Positions 23,209 through 34,854 of a stretch of 64,000 bases of DNA are shown here, piece by piece. The translations under genes and the position numbers were made by a program. The stretch is taken from contig OV050030.1 of the NCBI GenBank assembly GCA_920105625.2, positions 346,377,477 through 346,441,476 of the forward strand. Reading direction: 5' to 3'. Position 1 is the stretch's first letter; the number at the start of each line of letters is the position of its first letter. Below the pieces are notes generated by a model. That model was not told the origin of the DNA. It searched no databases and saw nothing but the letters and a program-made list of their open reading frames with translations. The stretch comes from Clusia tigrina (taxonomy: Eukaryota > Arthropoda > Insecta > Diptera > Clusiidae).

Positions 23209-23289
23209 TATACACATACATATTCATACACATATACATAAACATATGCATATACATATACATGTACATCTGCATACACATACACATAT
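23209..23289. repeat. ACATAT-type microsatellite right of the R1-clade LINE
   Basis: About 80 bp of tacacatacatattcatacacatatacat-like units, i.e. (ACAY)n-like sequence. It matches in type the repeat at 18163-18200 on the other side of the LINE and is followed at once by a LOA-type 5' region. Confidence 0.88.
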
Positions 23290-23640
23290 CCTTCGTGAAG
23301 AGCCGTCACCTTTTCGGGGTACGCAAGCTTAAATGATTACAATGACACAATGGGTTGGGATAGCGGAGTTTCGGCTCATATGGGATAACCCCAGCCGGAC
23401 TGACTACTGCTGAGTAATCCAACTAAGAATTGTCTCCCTCCTAATCCAGGCTGTATCTTAACGGAGCTCCACTTCCTGATACCAGGCCGCCTCAGGTAGT
23501 AACGGTGGCCTTGCTGTGGTATGGGGCACTGCCACAGTTGACCAACCCCTTCCCCTTTCAAATTTTTGGCTGATTTAGCTTGATCAATCGAGCGGGTGGC
23601 CGTACAAACCAAATGGAAAAACTAAAACAAACAAAAACTG
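23290..23640 (+). other. 5' region of LOA-type LINE 1
   Basis: Non-coding leader with gggataaccccagccggactg and gctgtggtatggggcactgcc. It precedes the ORF1 fragments and is GC-richer than the surroundings. Its left end coincides with the microsatellite. Confidence 0.45.
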
Positions 23641-24545
23641 ACGAGGGGTCTGTAAACGCGAATTTGGATTAAAATCCAAAATCCCCCGCACAATCTGCGG
23701 CGGCTATTGCAGCTAAGGACGTCGAGCTTGGCACAAGCAATGCCACGCTCTCCGGTTGTGTTTCTAAGAAACAAGAGGTTCTACAAATAGAAAAGTTCTG
23801 CTCTCCAGACGGCGGGGTGCTTGTCGCAGATTCCAGAGAAGGAGAGGACGGTTAAGCTTCCCTCGGGTGGGCGGCGAAAGTCGTGAAGTATTCCCAAGCT
23901 CCAGCACAGCAGCCTTCAAAACGCCAACAGTCACAAGAAGAGACAATAAACCCGGATCCAAAGAAGTTTAAAAAGCGCGGTACTGTCACCACAAAGTGCT
24001 TCAGCGAAGTACTGAAAGGACACCAGGTCATGACGGTCATAGATCGTAATGACCCGGTTGGCAGTATCGCTCCTGAGTGCTGGAAAAAGGTAGAAGTCAG
24101 CCTTTCAAGGCTCTACCTCCAGCTTTTGAAGGAATTCCCAGGTGGTTTTCCTTCTTTTCGCGACAGCGGATGGCTTCAGGGCCACGTGAAGCTGATTGCC
24201 TGCGCGGTTCAAAGGTCAGGCGACCTTTATAGGATTGCGATCTCCAGGGTAGGGGAAGCATGGCCAGGTGCAAGGCTTGAAGTCGTACCTATGGAGCTGA
24301 TCCCTAGTAGACCCAGAGCACGTGCGTGGATACCAGCCGAACCGTCTGACCCTGAGGCTATCTTGGAGATCTTTAGGTTGAGCAACCAGCCGCTCCCGAC
24401 TAATAATTCGATGGTGACTATGGTAGAGGAACCAAGAGGGGATTACAGGTCAATAACTCTTGTGGTGAACGCCGCGTCTCTGGCGACTCTGGCTGAATCC
24501 AACTGTGTCGTGGGCTATGGCTTCTCATCCAAAAGCCTGATATAG
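23641..24545 (+). pseudogene. LOA-type LINE 1, ORF1
   Basis: The best frame (23883-24545, 220 codons) encodes a basic N-terminus and then a domain seen in ORF1 of LOA-type LINEs (CFSEVLKGHQVMTVI, GGFPSFRDSGWLQGHVKLIAC, SGDLYRIAISRVGEAW, ARAWIP). The part before 23883 is in other frames with stops. It likely binds the element's RNA. Equivalent regions occur at 53.8-54.6 kb and 59.4-60.6 kb. Confidence 0.65.
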
Positions 24546-24550
24546 ATCAA

Positions 24551-25837
24551 GTGGGAGGGAATCGTTTACGGGTAACTGCTGATCCTATTGCTGCTGAGGA
24601 CTCCGCCATGGACCCGAAATGCAGTGACACTGTGTCAACTTTGGAGGGTTTGGAGAGTCTCCTAGAGACAACGACTCTCAGTGAAGAAGAAGTCATTCTG
24701 GAGTCAGAGACGGAGGAGTCTGAGGCTGATGTCACGGTGGTAGAAATGGCAAGCGCTACAAGTATCAGATATACTACGAATAGTTCAGATTCATTTCGTC
24801 CATTATTTCAAGGCTGCGTCTCCAAACGTTCACCTCCGCCTTGCAAAAGGTGTAGCAGACATTGTCCTGATCCAAAACCCTGTACATATAGGGACTTGGT
24901 CTGTGGTCTCAGGACTGAGAGTTACAGCTTGCTGTATACCGTAAGTGAAGGAACAACCAGGTCTTGTATCCTCATTAGGAATAATGCTAGGTCATTTATT
25001 CTCCCCAATTACAGCAACAAGGATTTAACGGCTGACTGCCTGGATACTGGCTGGTCTCGGCCTATATGGCGCATGGCCCACCTACAGAAGCTTGTAATTA
25101 ATGGATGCGATGCCAATGGTCACCACGATATCTGGGGAAGCACGGATGCCAATGAACGCTGTGAGTTATTATATGAATATATTGTAACGACTAACATTCT
25201 AATATGTAATATGGGGAACCCACATTCATTACTGCTAACAGGCAGGAAGTTCTTGACATAACCCTTGCTTTTGAATAAATTTTTTATCAGATTTCAAATT
25301 GGAGAGTTCTAGAGCAACACTCCTTATCGGATCAGGGGCTAATTCAGTTTGATCTTCTAGATAGTCTACCTAGCCCTAAAGCTTTCAAAAATGTCAGGAA
25401 GGCAAACTGGGACATCATGTACAAGGTGACTGTACTAGACAGAAACCTACAAGCATAAGCACGTGTGGCGAAATTGATAGGTCTGTGGAGGTTGTAGGGA
25501 ATGCTCCTAATAAGGCTCTATCGGTCTCTTGCCCCTCAGTAGACCCAGGGGGAAAGAAAAACCCCCGTGGTGGGGGGAGGCATTAGGGGACTCAGAAAAA
25601 ACTGTACGAGCCTCTTTAACGAATAGAAGTCTAGAGATAGTGCAGACTAGGATCAGAACCTTCAAAAGGTAGCATAGAAAGGCACAAAGAGAAACGTGCA
25701 GATACTAAAAGATATCTCTGAGACGTCCAGGTCCAGGATCCTACCAATGGTACCTGGTTACCTGAGTAGGAGGATGGATCTTGGACTTCAAATAGTAATG
25801 AGATTCTAGAGCTTATTTTAGAGAGTCACGTCCCTGG
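24551..25837 (+). pseudogene. LOA-type LINE 1, endonuclease region
   Basis: Frame 24551-25261 starts with an acidic stretch and then endonuclease pieces: TRSCILIRNNARSFIL and NGCDANGHHDIWGS (catalytic Asp/Asn/His region), RCELLYEYIVTTNILICNMGN. The SDQ/SDH end motif lies in another frame near 25325. From 25440 to 25837 only scattered LINE-like fragments remain. The endonuclease N-terminus is degraded. Confidence 0.72.
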
Positions 25838-26935
25838 TTGCTCGAGTCTAATGCAGTCGAAGTCAACTCACACATAATCTCGAAGCCAAAACTGCAATGG
25901 GATATCCATAGCTTCAAATCATATAAAGCATCTGACCCAGATGGTGTGGCTTCAATTGAAATTCAGCAGTCAGAGAACGTCTTAGTAGTGTGGCTGCTCA
26001 AGATCAACAAAAGTTGTTTTGAAGGTAAGGGTAATTTTTATACCCAAAGCCGATAAAAGCTCGCACACAGTTTCAGGGGACCTAAGGTCCCTTAGTCTAC
26101 CCTGCTTCTGTCAGAAAATCCTGGAAAGGTTGTTGGACATTCATCTGAAGCTCACTTTAGACAGAAAGAAGCTGTCAGTCTCTCAGCATGCCTACTTCAA
26201 TGGTACATCGGTTGACACCGCCTTACACTCCTTAGTTTCTAGTATTGAGTGCCCCCTGCATCATAAGGAGTTCATCCTAGTGGCTTTCCTGGGCATTGAG
26301 GGAGCTTTTAACAACATCATATCAGAAGCAATAATCGGTGCAATGCGAGACTTGGGGGTGGAACCCGCATTTAGCAGGTGGATTGAAATCGTGCTAATTA
26401 GCAGGAAAATCAATTCGCAGCTGGGGGCGGCGTCGGCCAAGAAGGCCGAGTGCAGAGGCATACCTCAAGGTGGAGTTCTTTCACCCCTTCTCTTGCGGTA
26501 AATTAGCTGCTTGTTCGACTGGTGAGGTAAGGGTGCAAGGTGGTTACGTATTTGGATGATGTTACTATTAGTATCTCGGAAAAATACATATCTACTCTGA
26601 AAAACTCGATGCAACACATCTTTATTATTCTCTCTAAATGGACTATTGACTGTGGGTTGGGGGTTAATCCGACCAAGACTAAGCTGGCGCTTTTCACTAG
26701 GAAGTATAAAATTACTCAATGTATCCCTCCCAAACTAATGGGTGTAGATATTAACCTTTTCGAGGAAGCTAAATATCTCGTCGTGATCCTAGTTAGGAAG
26801 CTGAACTGGAAGGCTAATATAAGTGAATGCAATATAGTTATGATAAAAAATGGGAGCTACAGCCAAAAGTAGCCTATTAGATATACACACCTGTGGTTTG
26901 ACCAGTCCGTTTCTATAGGGTGCTTGCTTGGTGGA
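25838..26935 (+). pseudogene. LOA-type LINE 1, reverse transcriptase fragment
   Basis: Three frames give RT pieces in order: FKSYKASDPDGVASIEIQQ, VIFIPKADKSSHTVSGDLRSLSL, FLGIEGAFNNIISEAI (Asn in place of the usual Asp after AF), GIPQGGVLSPLL, then VVTYLDDVTISISE (in place of YADD) and WTIDCGLGVNPTKTKLALFTRK. The gene stops where the next retrotransposon's LTR begins near 26936; its RNase H is not seen after that element. Confidence 0.78.
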
Positions 26936-27445
26936 CAATTTACTCTAACTCTCTGTTCTCGGATTCGTACCACTGGATAGTGTAGTAATCAGACAATCGC
27001 TGGTTAAGTTAAAATAAGTAACTTTATTTAATTATTGCAATTCACACATTTAATATTAGGCTTAAAGTTTACTTTGTTACAATTTGCACTCTATTTCACA
27101 ATTCATTAATCACTTTTTTTAATAATTAATTTCATCACTTTACAAAATCACAAATACTGTTGCTTCGATGCACTAAGTACACACTGTTCCGATCTCTGTT
27201 CGACTGTCTTCGACTTTAAGTAGTGTCACCACACTTAGTTTAGTTTTTATATTTTTCGAATGGTTGACGGAGAAACTTCTACAATAATGTAGTTTCTGGA
27301 TCATTCTAGAAACTTATATACAACTTAAACGAGAGCATTCTATACACCACACATTCTATCTTACCACGACATAGGTTGGTAGACACAACTTCAAACTCCA
27401 GATAAGATCCTAAAAGTATGCAATCGCGTTTCACTTAATCTAGTT
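26936..27445 (-). mobile_element. 3' LTR of a reversed gypsy-type element (truncated)
   Basis: Matches 30113-30675 over about 500 bp, with many small differences. On the minus strand it has a TATA-like atataaaaac and AATAAA ahead of gttactt. The last 20-30 bp of the LTR (ending TTTCGTAACA in the other copy) are replaced by unrelated sequence at about 26936, so this LTR is truncated at its 3' end. Confidence 0.82.
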
Positions 27446-27474
27446 TGTCCCGAACAAGGATAGTACTGCAACCT

Positions 27475-27711
27475 TTATAAGAAAATAGCCTCTCCAAATG
27501 ATGGACTTTCAATTTGCTCCTGACATTTCTCGTCCACTGGATGCGGTATACTACATCGTTGATCCACTTTTTTTATCACCCTATAAGGACCTTCCCAGTG
27601 TGTTTGCAGTTTTGGCGATAACCCAATTTTCCTTTGCGGAATATGAAGCATAACTAGTTGCCCTTGCTGAAATTCCTTAGAGTTTACTCGTACATCATAT
27701 CTGGCTTTCAT
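27475..27711 (-). pseudogene. Integrase C-terminal fragment, gypsy-type
   Basis: About 78 codons with VNSKEFQQGQLVMLHIP and LQTHWEGPYRVIKKV, the DNA-binding C-terminal part that follows the integrase core in gypsy elements. The core, RNase H and RT that should precede it are absent: coding sequence jumps from the protease/RT spacer near 27860 to this piece. Confidence 0.78.
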
Positions 27712-28440
27712 TTTATCCCTCGTCAGTTGTGTACGATTTCTGTTGTTTCCATGAATTTCATTTAACTGGTCTCATTTTACAGGTATACAACTGCTGCTTG
27801 GAAGTACTGTAGCTGACTCTTTAGTCCAGTTTCGCCAGATCGTACCTTTTTTTTAGCTTACACCTTGCTTTTCATGTCTAGCTGTTGGCTCTTCCAGTTT
27901 ACAATTGCTGAGATTGCCTGCCAATTTCCAATTACTTTCCCTTTCGCTATGGTTTTAGCGGTATTTGAAATATTCACTACTTTTTCTGGTACGATTCGCC
28001 TCTTGTGCTTCCCAACATCTCCACCCATTTTGGCCCGTATTACTGCCTCTGACTTGGGTGGGGTTTTTGTCCGCCGCGATACAATGGCTTGCCTAACACC
28101 TCCATACTTATCCTCACCAATAAATAACGGTATTTCGGTGCTCCCATGTTTCATACATGGCTTTTGACATCTAGCGAGAGTCCATTCCGTATCATAAAAT
28201 CCACACCTAAGATTAATTCATCCACAATATCCGCAACTATAAACTCGTGCGTTACTGTTGTGGTACCGATAGTGATTTGCCGTGTTACTTTTCCAAGTAC
28301 CGGTGCATCATCTCCAGTTGCCGTACGCAAACTTATTCCCTGAAGCGGCTCGATTCCCCGACCGAGATCCCTTCTAATTATGGAACGTGATGCCCCGAAT
28401 CACAATTTTTCTTCCGCTTATTACGATGATGACAGTTAGG
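27712..28440 (-). pseudogene. Protease and spacer, gypsy-type
   Basis: On the minus strand about 28420-28150 encodes a retropepsin: DSGASRSIIRRDLGRG (Asp-Ser-Gly active site), then VTHEFIVADIVDELILGVDFM, ending at a stop after VKSHV. The frame 28154-27858 then encodes the basic spacer to RT (IGEDKYGGVRQAIVSRR, VVNISNTAKTIAKGKVIG). No RT follows; an internal deletion removes RT, RNase H and most of integrase. Confidence 0.78.
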
Positions 28441-30010
28441 CTGTTATTTTTCCGTACCATCTGAGAAACGAAGATTCTTGGGCCATATGTTGTGGGAGTC
28501 CGTTCATTTGCCAGCTTGACAATCTTCGGACTTTGTCTTGCTTTGGCAATCTTACCGGAGCGTGTGTTGTATAACGTTTCCATCTCAACTGACAATCACG
28601 AGCTATGTGCCCCACATCACCGCAGGTAAAGCTTTTGCCCGTGAAACTTTGTCTGTTCTCGACTCTTATCTGACGGGCTGTGCATTCTGACCGACACACC
28701 AATGCTACTGTCTCTGATAACAAAACGCTAGCTACTGTCTCCATATATGTAGCTTTCGGATTAATTATCGCAGAACGCTTTATCTCCGCATCGCGAATGC
28801 CATATACAAAAGTGTCCATCAGACACCTCTCGGTAATCTCCCCTGGGTAGGCAAGATGAGCCAACCGTTCTACTTCCTCTGCACACTGTTGAAGTGACTC
28901 ACCACTCTTTTGTACACGTGTTCGTAGCTCTACTTGGTACATTTGCTTCCGATGTTCACTACCATAATTGCGCTGAACAGCATTCATCTAGTTTTCATAG
29001 CAGTCTGGCTCACTTTCTGAGATAGTTTGAAACACATCAGCGGCAGTACCTTTCAACGCAACGGTTAATGCAACCACATTTTCGCGAGCACTCGAACCAT
29101 TTGTGCTAGCGGTAGTCTCAAACTGCATTCTGAAGACACTAAATGTTGTGGTTCCATCATAGGTAGGAGGCTTCAGTTTTATTGAGGATAAATCTGGCAC
29201 AAGCAATGCACCTTCCTGTAGTAGGTGAATTCTTTGCTCTAATTCGTTTTGCTTTTGCTCGTTCGCAATTAATTTTTGTTCTACAGATTTTTCGAACGAT
29301 TCCTGCCGTCTCAATTTCACAAACCTTCCTGTCTACCATCTCGGACATTTCTTTCATCTGCTGTGAGTTTTGTTCCGCTAGTAGACCAAGTCGTATTTCA
29401 CTCTGCTGTAACTGTTCTTTAACATCTTCTCTGACAGCTTGAGCATTTTGTTGTAATCGCTCCTGTATCCTCTCATCGACTGCTTGCTTGAGGGATTCAG
29501 CAATTTGTTGGAACTGCTGCTGCATCTTACCATCTCTCTGCTGCATCCTCTCATCAGCTGCTTGATAATTTTGTTGTAGCTGCTGCAGCATCTCCTGTTT
29601 GAAGGAATGTATTGCCCCGATGAGAGCGGTCATGTCAAAGTTATCCGTGTTAGTTTCCTGCAGTGTTTCTTCGTGTCGAGATGTCGTTGGCTCTTCACAT
29701 TGGAATTCATGCTCATCGACGTCTATACCGTGCTCCTCAAAAGCGTTTCTTAATCGCACCTGCAGCTCCGCTTTAAGCCCCTGTGTTTGCAAATTTAAAC
29801 GCTCAAGCTCCCTCTTGAGATGCTTCAATCTCAGTTTCTTCGAGACGAGATGTAATTGGCGCTTCACATTGGAATTCAAGCTCATCGACGTCTATACAGT
29901 GCTCCTATAAAGCGCTTTTTAATCGCACCTGCAGCTCCGCTTTAAGACCTTGCCTTTGCAAATTTAAGCGCTCAAGCTCCTTCTTGACCTGCTCCAATCG
30001 CAGTTTTTCA
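28436..30010 (-). pseudogene. Gag with SAP-like motif and coiled coil, gypsy-type
   Basis: Reads 30010 to 28436. The N-terminus has a SAP-like helix pair (RLNLQTQGLKAELQVRL), present twice because of a 169-bp duplication. Next is a long Gln-rich coiled coil (QLQQNYQAADERMQQ...) and, after a shift near 29320, the gag fold (KLKPPTYDGTTTFSVFRMQF ... YGSEHRKQMYQVELR, ERCLMDTFVYGI). The zinc knuckle reads SFTCGDVGHIARDC: the first Cys is Ser. An in-frame stop lies at 28988. SAP motifs bind AT-rich DNA; here the role is unknown. Confidence 0.75.
29665..30005 (-). repeat. 169-bp tandem duplication of the SAP-like region
   Basis: Two copies of about 169 bp repeat the codons for the SAP-like helix pair and the following DVDE.EFQCE motif. 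The aatcgcacctgcagctccgc string occurs at 29752 and 29921. The upstream (5') copy has a TAG inside (SAL-stop-EHC), and the only open frame starts in the downstream copy. Confidence 0.85.
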
Positions 30011-30040
30011 AATTAAACCATTGTTTATTACAGACACACA

Positions 30041-30058
30041 ATCCCACTTCTGACACCA
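30041..30058 (-). promoter_or_regulatory. Primer binding site, gypsy-type element
   Basis: On the minus strand TGGTGTCAGAAGTGGGAT lies just after the 5' LTR. It begins with the TGG that pairs with a tRNA 3' CCA. Between it and the LTR end a 31-bp partial repeat of the LTR end (30061-30091, ending again in TTTCGTAACA) is inserted. Confidence 0.65.
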
Positions 30059-30091
30059 AATGTTACGAAATTCCCTCTTGACAATTTATTC

Positions 30092-30680
30092 TGTTACGAA
30101 ATAGCCCTCTTGGCAATTTACTCTAACTCTCTGTACTCGGATTCACACCACTAGATCGTGAAGTAATCAAACAATCGCTGGTTAAATTAAAATAACCAAC
30201 TTTATTTAATTATTGCTATTTACACATTTAATATTAGGCTTAAAGTTTACTTTGTTACAATTTGCACTTTATTTCACAATTCATTAATCACTTTATTTAA
30301 TAAGTAATTTCATCGCTTTATTTAATAATGAATTCCATCAATTTACAAATCACAATTACAAATACTGCTGCTTCGATTATAATGCTCGATGTTAAGATCT
30401 CTGCTTAACTGTCCTGGACTTTGAACAGTCTTGTGCTTTTTATAGCTTCGAATGGTAGAGGTGGAAACTTCTACAATAGCGTAGAAGTCTTTGGATATTT
30501 CTAGAATCTTATATACACCTCGTAGGAACTTTTCATTTTGGAGAACATTCTTTACACCACTATCTCTACAACGAAAGAAGATTTTATTCGAACAGATCGT
30601 GTCTCAACTAATAACACACTGGGTGGTGCACTCATTCTCAAACTCCAGATGGGATCCTAAAAGTATGCCATCACATTTCA
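30092..30680 (-). mobile_element. 5' LTR of the reversed gypsy-type element
   Basis: Pairs with 26936-27445. On the minus strand it has TATAAAAAG near 30440, AATAAAG near 30205 and ends ...ATTTCGTAACA at 30092. Its 5' end (near 30680) runs into an ATATAC repeat, so the outer boundary and target duplication cannot be read. The two LTRs differ at many positions, so the insertion is old. Confidence 0.82.
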
Positions 30681-30737
30681 TATACATATACATATACATT
30701 CACATATACATCTACACACATATACATATACATCTAC

Positions 30738-30803
<66 letters not shown>
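30681..30803. repeat. ATATAC and TA microsatellite
   Basis: Begins with atacatatacat and cacatatacatctacac units and becomes (TA)n to about 30800. It separates the gypsy-type 5' LTR from the poly(A) tail of a reversed jockey-type LINE. Confidence 0.92.
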
Positions 30804-30807
<4 letters not shown>

Positions 30808-31430
30808 TTATTTTTTTTTAATTTTATTTTATTTTATATTTTGTATCTCCATTTATTTAACTACAATCTGTCCAACTGGACATTCAATACTACTTATATT
30901 ATAATTGGTTATAAACATGTGTATGAATTTTCACTAGCATTCAATACATTAAGTACATTAATTTAACAAAGTTAGATATATTTTTTTTGAATGTAATCGT
31001 ATTTTTGAATTTTTAATTCCAATTTAATCTTAGGGGGTAAATTTGAATGGTAAGTCCGATGGTACATATTTGTTTAGTACATACATTATGTATGTACAGT
31101 ACATATTTGTTTAGTCTTCGCGAGCGGGTATCGCTGGTTATCAATTCTACCGCCAGGTTGTTAGGATGGACTCTAAGGGTCTAAGTTTAGATCGCGATGA
31201 ATGATGTCGTTGCTGACATAGCAAGGTGCATTAGCACACAGTCGTATAACTTTTGATTCAGGACTTTTATTTCAAGTGTTAGGGCCGACCTTCGTCCAAG
31301 TAGCCAGAACAATGACCTAAACGTTAGTCCAAATTGTTTCCGTTTGGAGAAGATATGACTGCGTCACGTAAGGCGCCGAACCAGGTGCCCCCCAAGGTAT
31401 TTTGCATGGTCTGTGTGTGGCAATTGGCAG
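30804..31430 (-). other. 3' end of reversed jockey-type LINE, with A-rich tail
   Basis: On the minus strand this is the ORF2 C-terminal remnant (YLGGHLVRRLT near 31400, further broken pieces) and 3' untranslated region, ending in an A-rich tail (ttaaaaaaaaataaataaat) that meets the TA repeat at about 30804. The tail marks the true 3' end of the insertion. Confidence 0.65.
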
Positions 31431-32489
31431 TTATTTAGTGTCACTGGAGGGCAAGAACCTGCACGTAGGGTAAAAGTCGTTTGCAATGTTGCTGACCATT
31501 ACAACAGTATCATTTGCAAAAGTTGCGGTATATGTGGTATTAGTCAGAGGCAGGTCAGCCGTGAATAGTGTGTAGAACACAAGTCCCAAAACGCTCTCTT
31601 GTGGAACACCAGCTTGGATTGGATAGAGGGAAGTTACGTCGCTGTAAACTTTGACCATGAAGAATCTGCTTTCTTAGTAGGACTTTAATATGGCAAAGTA
31701 GTGATAGGGTAAATGCATTTCTCTCTTTTCTATTGCATTCCGTGCAAATGCATATACTTGATTTATTTGTTCTATCGTAGCGGGCTGCTTTCGGAATCCA
31801 AATTGATGGGAAGGTATAAGCTGTTTTGACTCGATGATTGGGAGGAGTCGCTTCAAAAGAAGTTTCTCAAACACATTAGAAAGTATCGGAAGCAAGCTTA
31901 TTGGTCTATAGGAGGTAACCACTTCTGCCGGTTTCTCAGGTTTGGGAACAAGGATAATTTGAGCTATTTTCTATTGGCTTGGGAAGTGGTTACATCGGAT
32001 AATCGCATTGAATAATTGGGCAATGAATTTATAGCCGCAACTTGGTAGCTCCTTTAGGATTCTGCTCGTAATAATGTCATATCCCGGCGATATTTTGACT
32101 TTTAGCGTATTCTTTATAATTCCTCTAATTTCATTTATTTTAAAATGCTGGATCGGATTATCCATTTGGTATGGGGCATCTAGTAAGTCAGCTATTCTTA
32201 TGGCTTCTTGTGGATATTTGCTTGGAAATGGCGCAAATACTTCTAATAAATGAAGAGCAAATGCCTGTGCTTTTTCCTTGTCAGATCTGGCCCATCCGCC
32301 ATCTTTCGTTTTAATAGGTGGCACATGTGATGTTAGTTGATTTAGTTTTTTTGTAGCTTTCCATTGAGATTTACCGGAAGCCTGTGAAGAGAGCTTTGCT
32401 GCTGAGATAGCTTTGTATTTCTGAATTTTTTGTTGACCGTAGGGCGTTTTTGAGTTCCTTTGTAGCGCAATTGAACCGGTTTTTGTCAT
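31431..32489 (-). pseudogene. Jockey-type LINE reverse transcriptase, reversed
   Basis: Minus-strand pieces: DGGWARSDKEKAQAFALHLLEVF, SPGYDIITSRILKELP, then YRPISLLPILSNVFEKLL, HQFGFRKQPATIEQI, AGVPQESVLGLVFYTLF and FANDTVVMVS. The active site FAND replaces YADD (the first catalytic Asp is Asn). The stretch with FLDVxxAFDxxW, which holds the other catalytic Asp, is deleted between the residues AIEKREM and MVKVYSD. The enzyme cannot be active. Confidence 0.85.
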
Positions 32490-33431
32490 TGGTGCTTCTG
32501 GTCATTTGCGAAATTCGACGAAGTCTCTGCTTTTCTTTTAGTTGCTTCTTTACAACCTGGCTTACATCACGATGATTACTTATACAGATGGGCTCCAATG
32601 TGGAAGTCCATGAAGCATGCTGAATTGTTGAGTTCAAAAGTTCTACTGCATCGTCTATATTGGTTTTGTTTTTTAAAGGAATATTGGTGACTATAGTCTC
32701 GATAATGCTTTGTCTAAACAACTCCCAATTTGAACTTTTGTTGTGCAGGCAGATTGTTCTCGCTCTGATCTGAACCTCACAGCTAATTGTTAGAACTATC
32801 GGTGAGTGATCTGATGACAGAAACAGGCACGATTCCATGGAAGTATTTGTTTTTGGTACACCTTTGGACACAAAAAAATCGATAACGTCTAGAAGCTTTT
32901 TACTGTCCGTTGGCCAGTAGGCTGACTCGCCCGTTGATAGGTGGGACAGATTGTTTAGTTGCATAGCTTTATATAGGGTACGGCCTCTAGTAGTTGTTAT
33001 TCTAGACCCCCATTTCGGGTGATTAGCATTATAATCCCCCCAGCGATGAATTTTGATCCTATGGAGTTATAAAATTCTTGGAACTGGTTAACTGGATGGT
33101 TGGCAGGGCAATATACCGCTGCAATTGTTATGGGGCCTTTATAATCATCAATTGTTATAACCGTTGATTGTAGGTGTTTCTTTTAATAACATTCGTGCTC
33201 CACGTGTGCAATACTGTTACGAATAATTACAGCAGTTCCCCCACGCGCAGCTGGGTGGTTTGTGGAGTATAGGTCATATTGCGGAAGTTTTGCGTAGCTT
33301 TTTTCAGTGAAATGGGTTTCAGATATTAACATAATGTCAATATTTTTGTTTGCTAAGAAAGCAGATATTTCATGGATATGACGACTGAGCCCATTGGCAT
33401 TCCAGATTGCGATTTTTAAGGATATATTCAT
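32371..33431 (-). pseudogene. Jockey-type LINE endonuclease, reversed
   Basis: Starts at 33431 with MNISLKIAIWNANGLSRHIH and MLISETHFTEKSY (catalytic Glu), then RGGTAVIIRN. A frame change near 33180 leads to TVYCPANHP-like and GDYNANHPKWGSR-like pieces near 33010-33120 in other frames. The ORF from 32964 gives WPTDSKKLLDVIDFFVSKG, SSDHSPIVLTI (final His motif) and the start of the linker. It is overlapped in another frame by the RT linker near 32371-32489. Confidence 0.82.
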
Positions 33432-33659
33432 TTCGACATATTTGCTACGACTGTGGTTAGTAGATTAAGTAATGTACTCACTTGCCCCATCAATGTTTTA
33501 ACCATGCTTTTTAGCCCGGTCATATCCTCATTGAATTGAGTATTTGGATTGTTGAGCGGAATGGTTAGGTTCGTATTGGTTTCTACCGGAGTTTTGTTTT
33601 GTACTATATTTGCATTCGACGTTGTTGTTCGTGGAGCGGACCTTTAAGGCGCTTCCTGG

Positions 33660-34590
33660 TTAATGTTCCTCGCTTCTCTGTTTCTGAGTGCTCGGAACGA
33701 CTTTTCTTGCAGCCCTAATATAGAGTACAACATTCGGAAGTAAGATAGTTTCCTGTACATTTAATGCATCGTGGGCTACGGTTACAGTATCGCTTGGTGT
33801 GTCCGTATCGTTGGCATCTGACACATTGGGGAATTTCACGTTTCTTCCTAGTTGGCTCAATTTTAATTCGTGTGTTTAAAAGTGTATTACATTCGTATAT
33901 GTCTTTGTTATTACTGCATTGCTTCAGACTGATGTAAAACATAGGAAGCGGCTTTTTTGTAGTTCTTTGCCTAATAATGCAAACGTTAACAACTGTATAA
34001 CCCAACTCCTCAATTGCTTCTCGTTTTTCGTCGATTGGGGTTGCACAGTGCATAACCCTTAGTATTCCATAAAAGTCTCTTTTCTGCTTCAATTGAAAAG
34101 TATGAAAATCAGTGTTGTGTTCGGTTAGAGCCTTTGAGTAATTGAGTATTTTTGAGTGGACTTTGGTTGTATTTTCACAACGTCTCCGTTTACAACTATG
34201 AGTTCAAATTCTTTCTTAGCAATTACTTCACGTAATCCTTTTAGGGGAATTATATTACTCACGTCGGAAACAAAAATAAGTGGAGGTTTTGGTTCTCTCC
34301 GTACGTCAGTTGTAGCATCTGGACGTGCCTCTTTTTGGTCTAGAGAAGTGAATCTATTCGAGCTGTTTAAAGAAGGTGTTGCGAACCAGTCGTTATCCAA
34401 TTTCGATCGTTTTGGAGTGGGATGCGGTGGTGCGCCTGGGATAGATCTATTCCTCATTGAGTTACGTGCTTTCTGCCATATTCCAGATGCCTCCACTCCC
34501 AATTGTGGGAGTTTAAGGCTCGCTGAAGCCACCATACAAATGATATTTTCATCTCGATTACCATCGCTCGATATTTTTTCCTGGTTCTAG
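33660..34590 (-). pseudogene. Jockey-type LINE ORF1, reversed
   Basis: The first part (34535-34125) encodes a Ser/Pro-rich N-terminus and PPLIFVSDVSNIIPLKG. After a one-base shift near 34100 the second part gives FYGILRVMHCATPIDEKREAI, PLPMFYISLKQC and zinc knuckles CVRCQRYGHTKRYC and CIKCTGNYLTSEC (last part imperfect). This is the gag-like RNA-binding protein of jockey LINEs. Upstream to about 34635 is the 5' untranslated part bounded by a microsatellite. Confidence 0.85.
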
Positions 34591-34629
34591 GGTACTGCAC
34601 TGATCACAATCAGTATTTTTGGCGCTACA

Positions 34630-34852
<223 letters not shown>

Positions 34853-34854
34853 CA

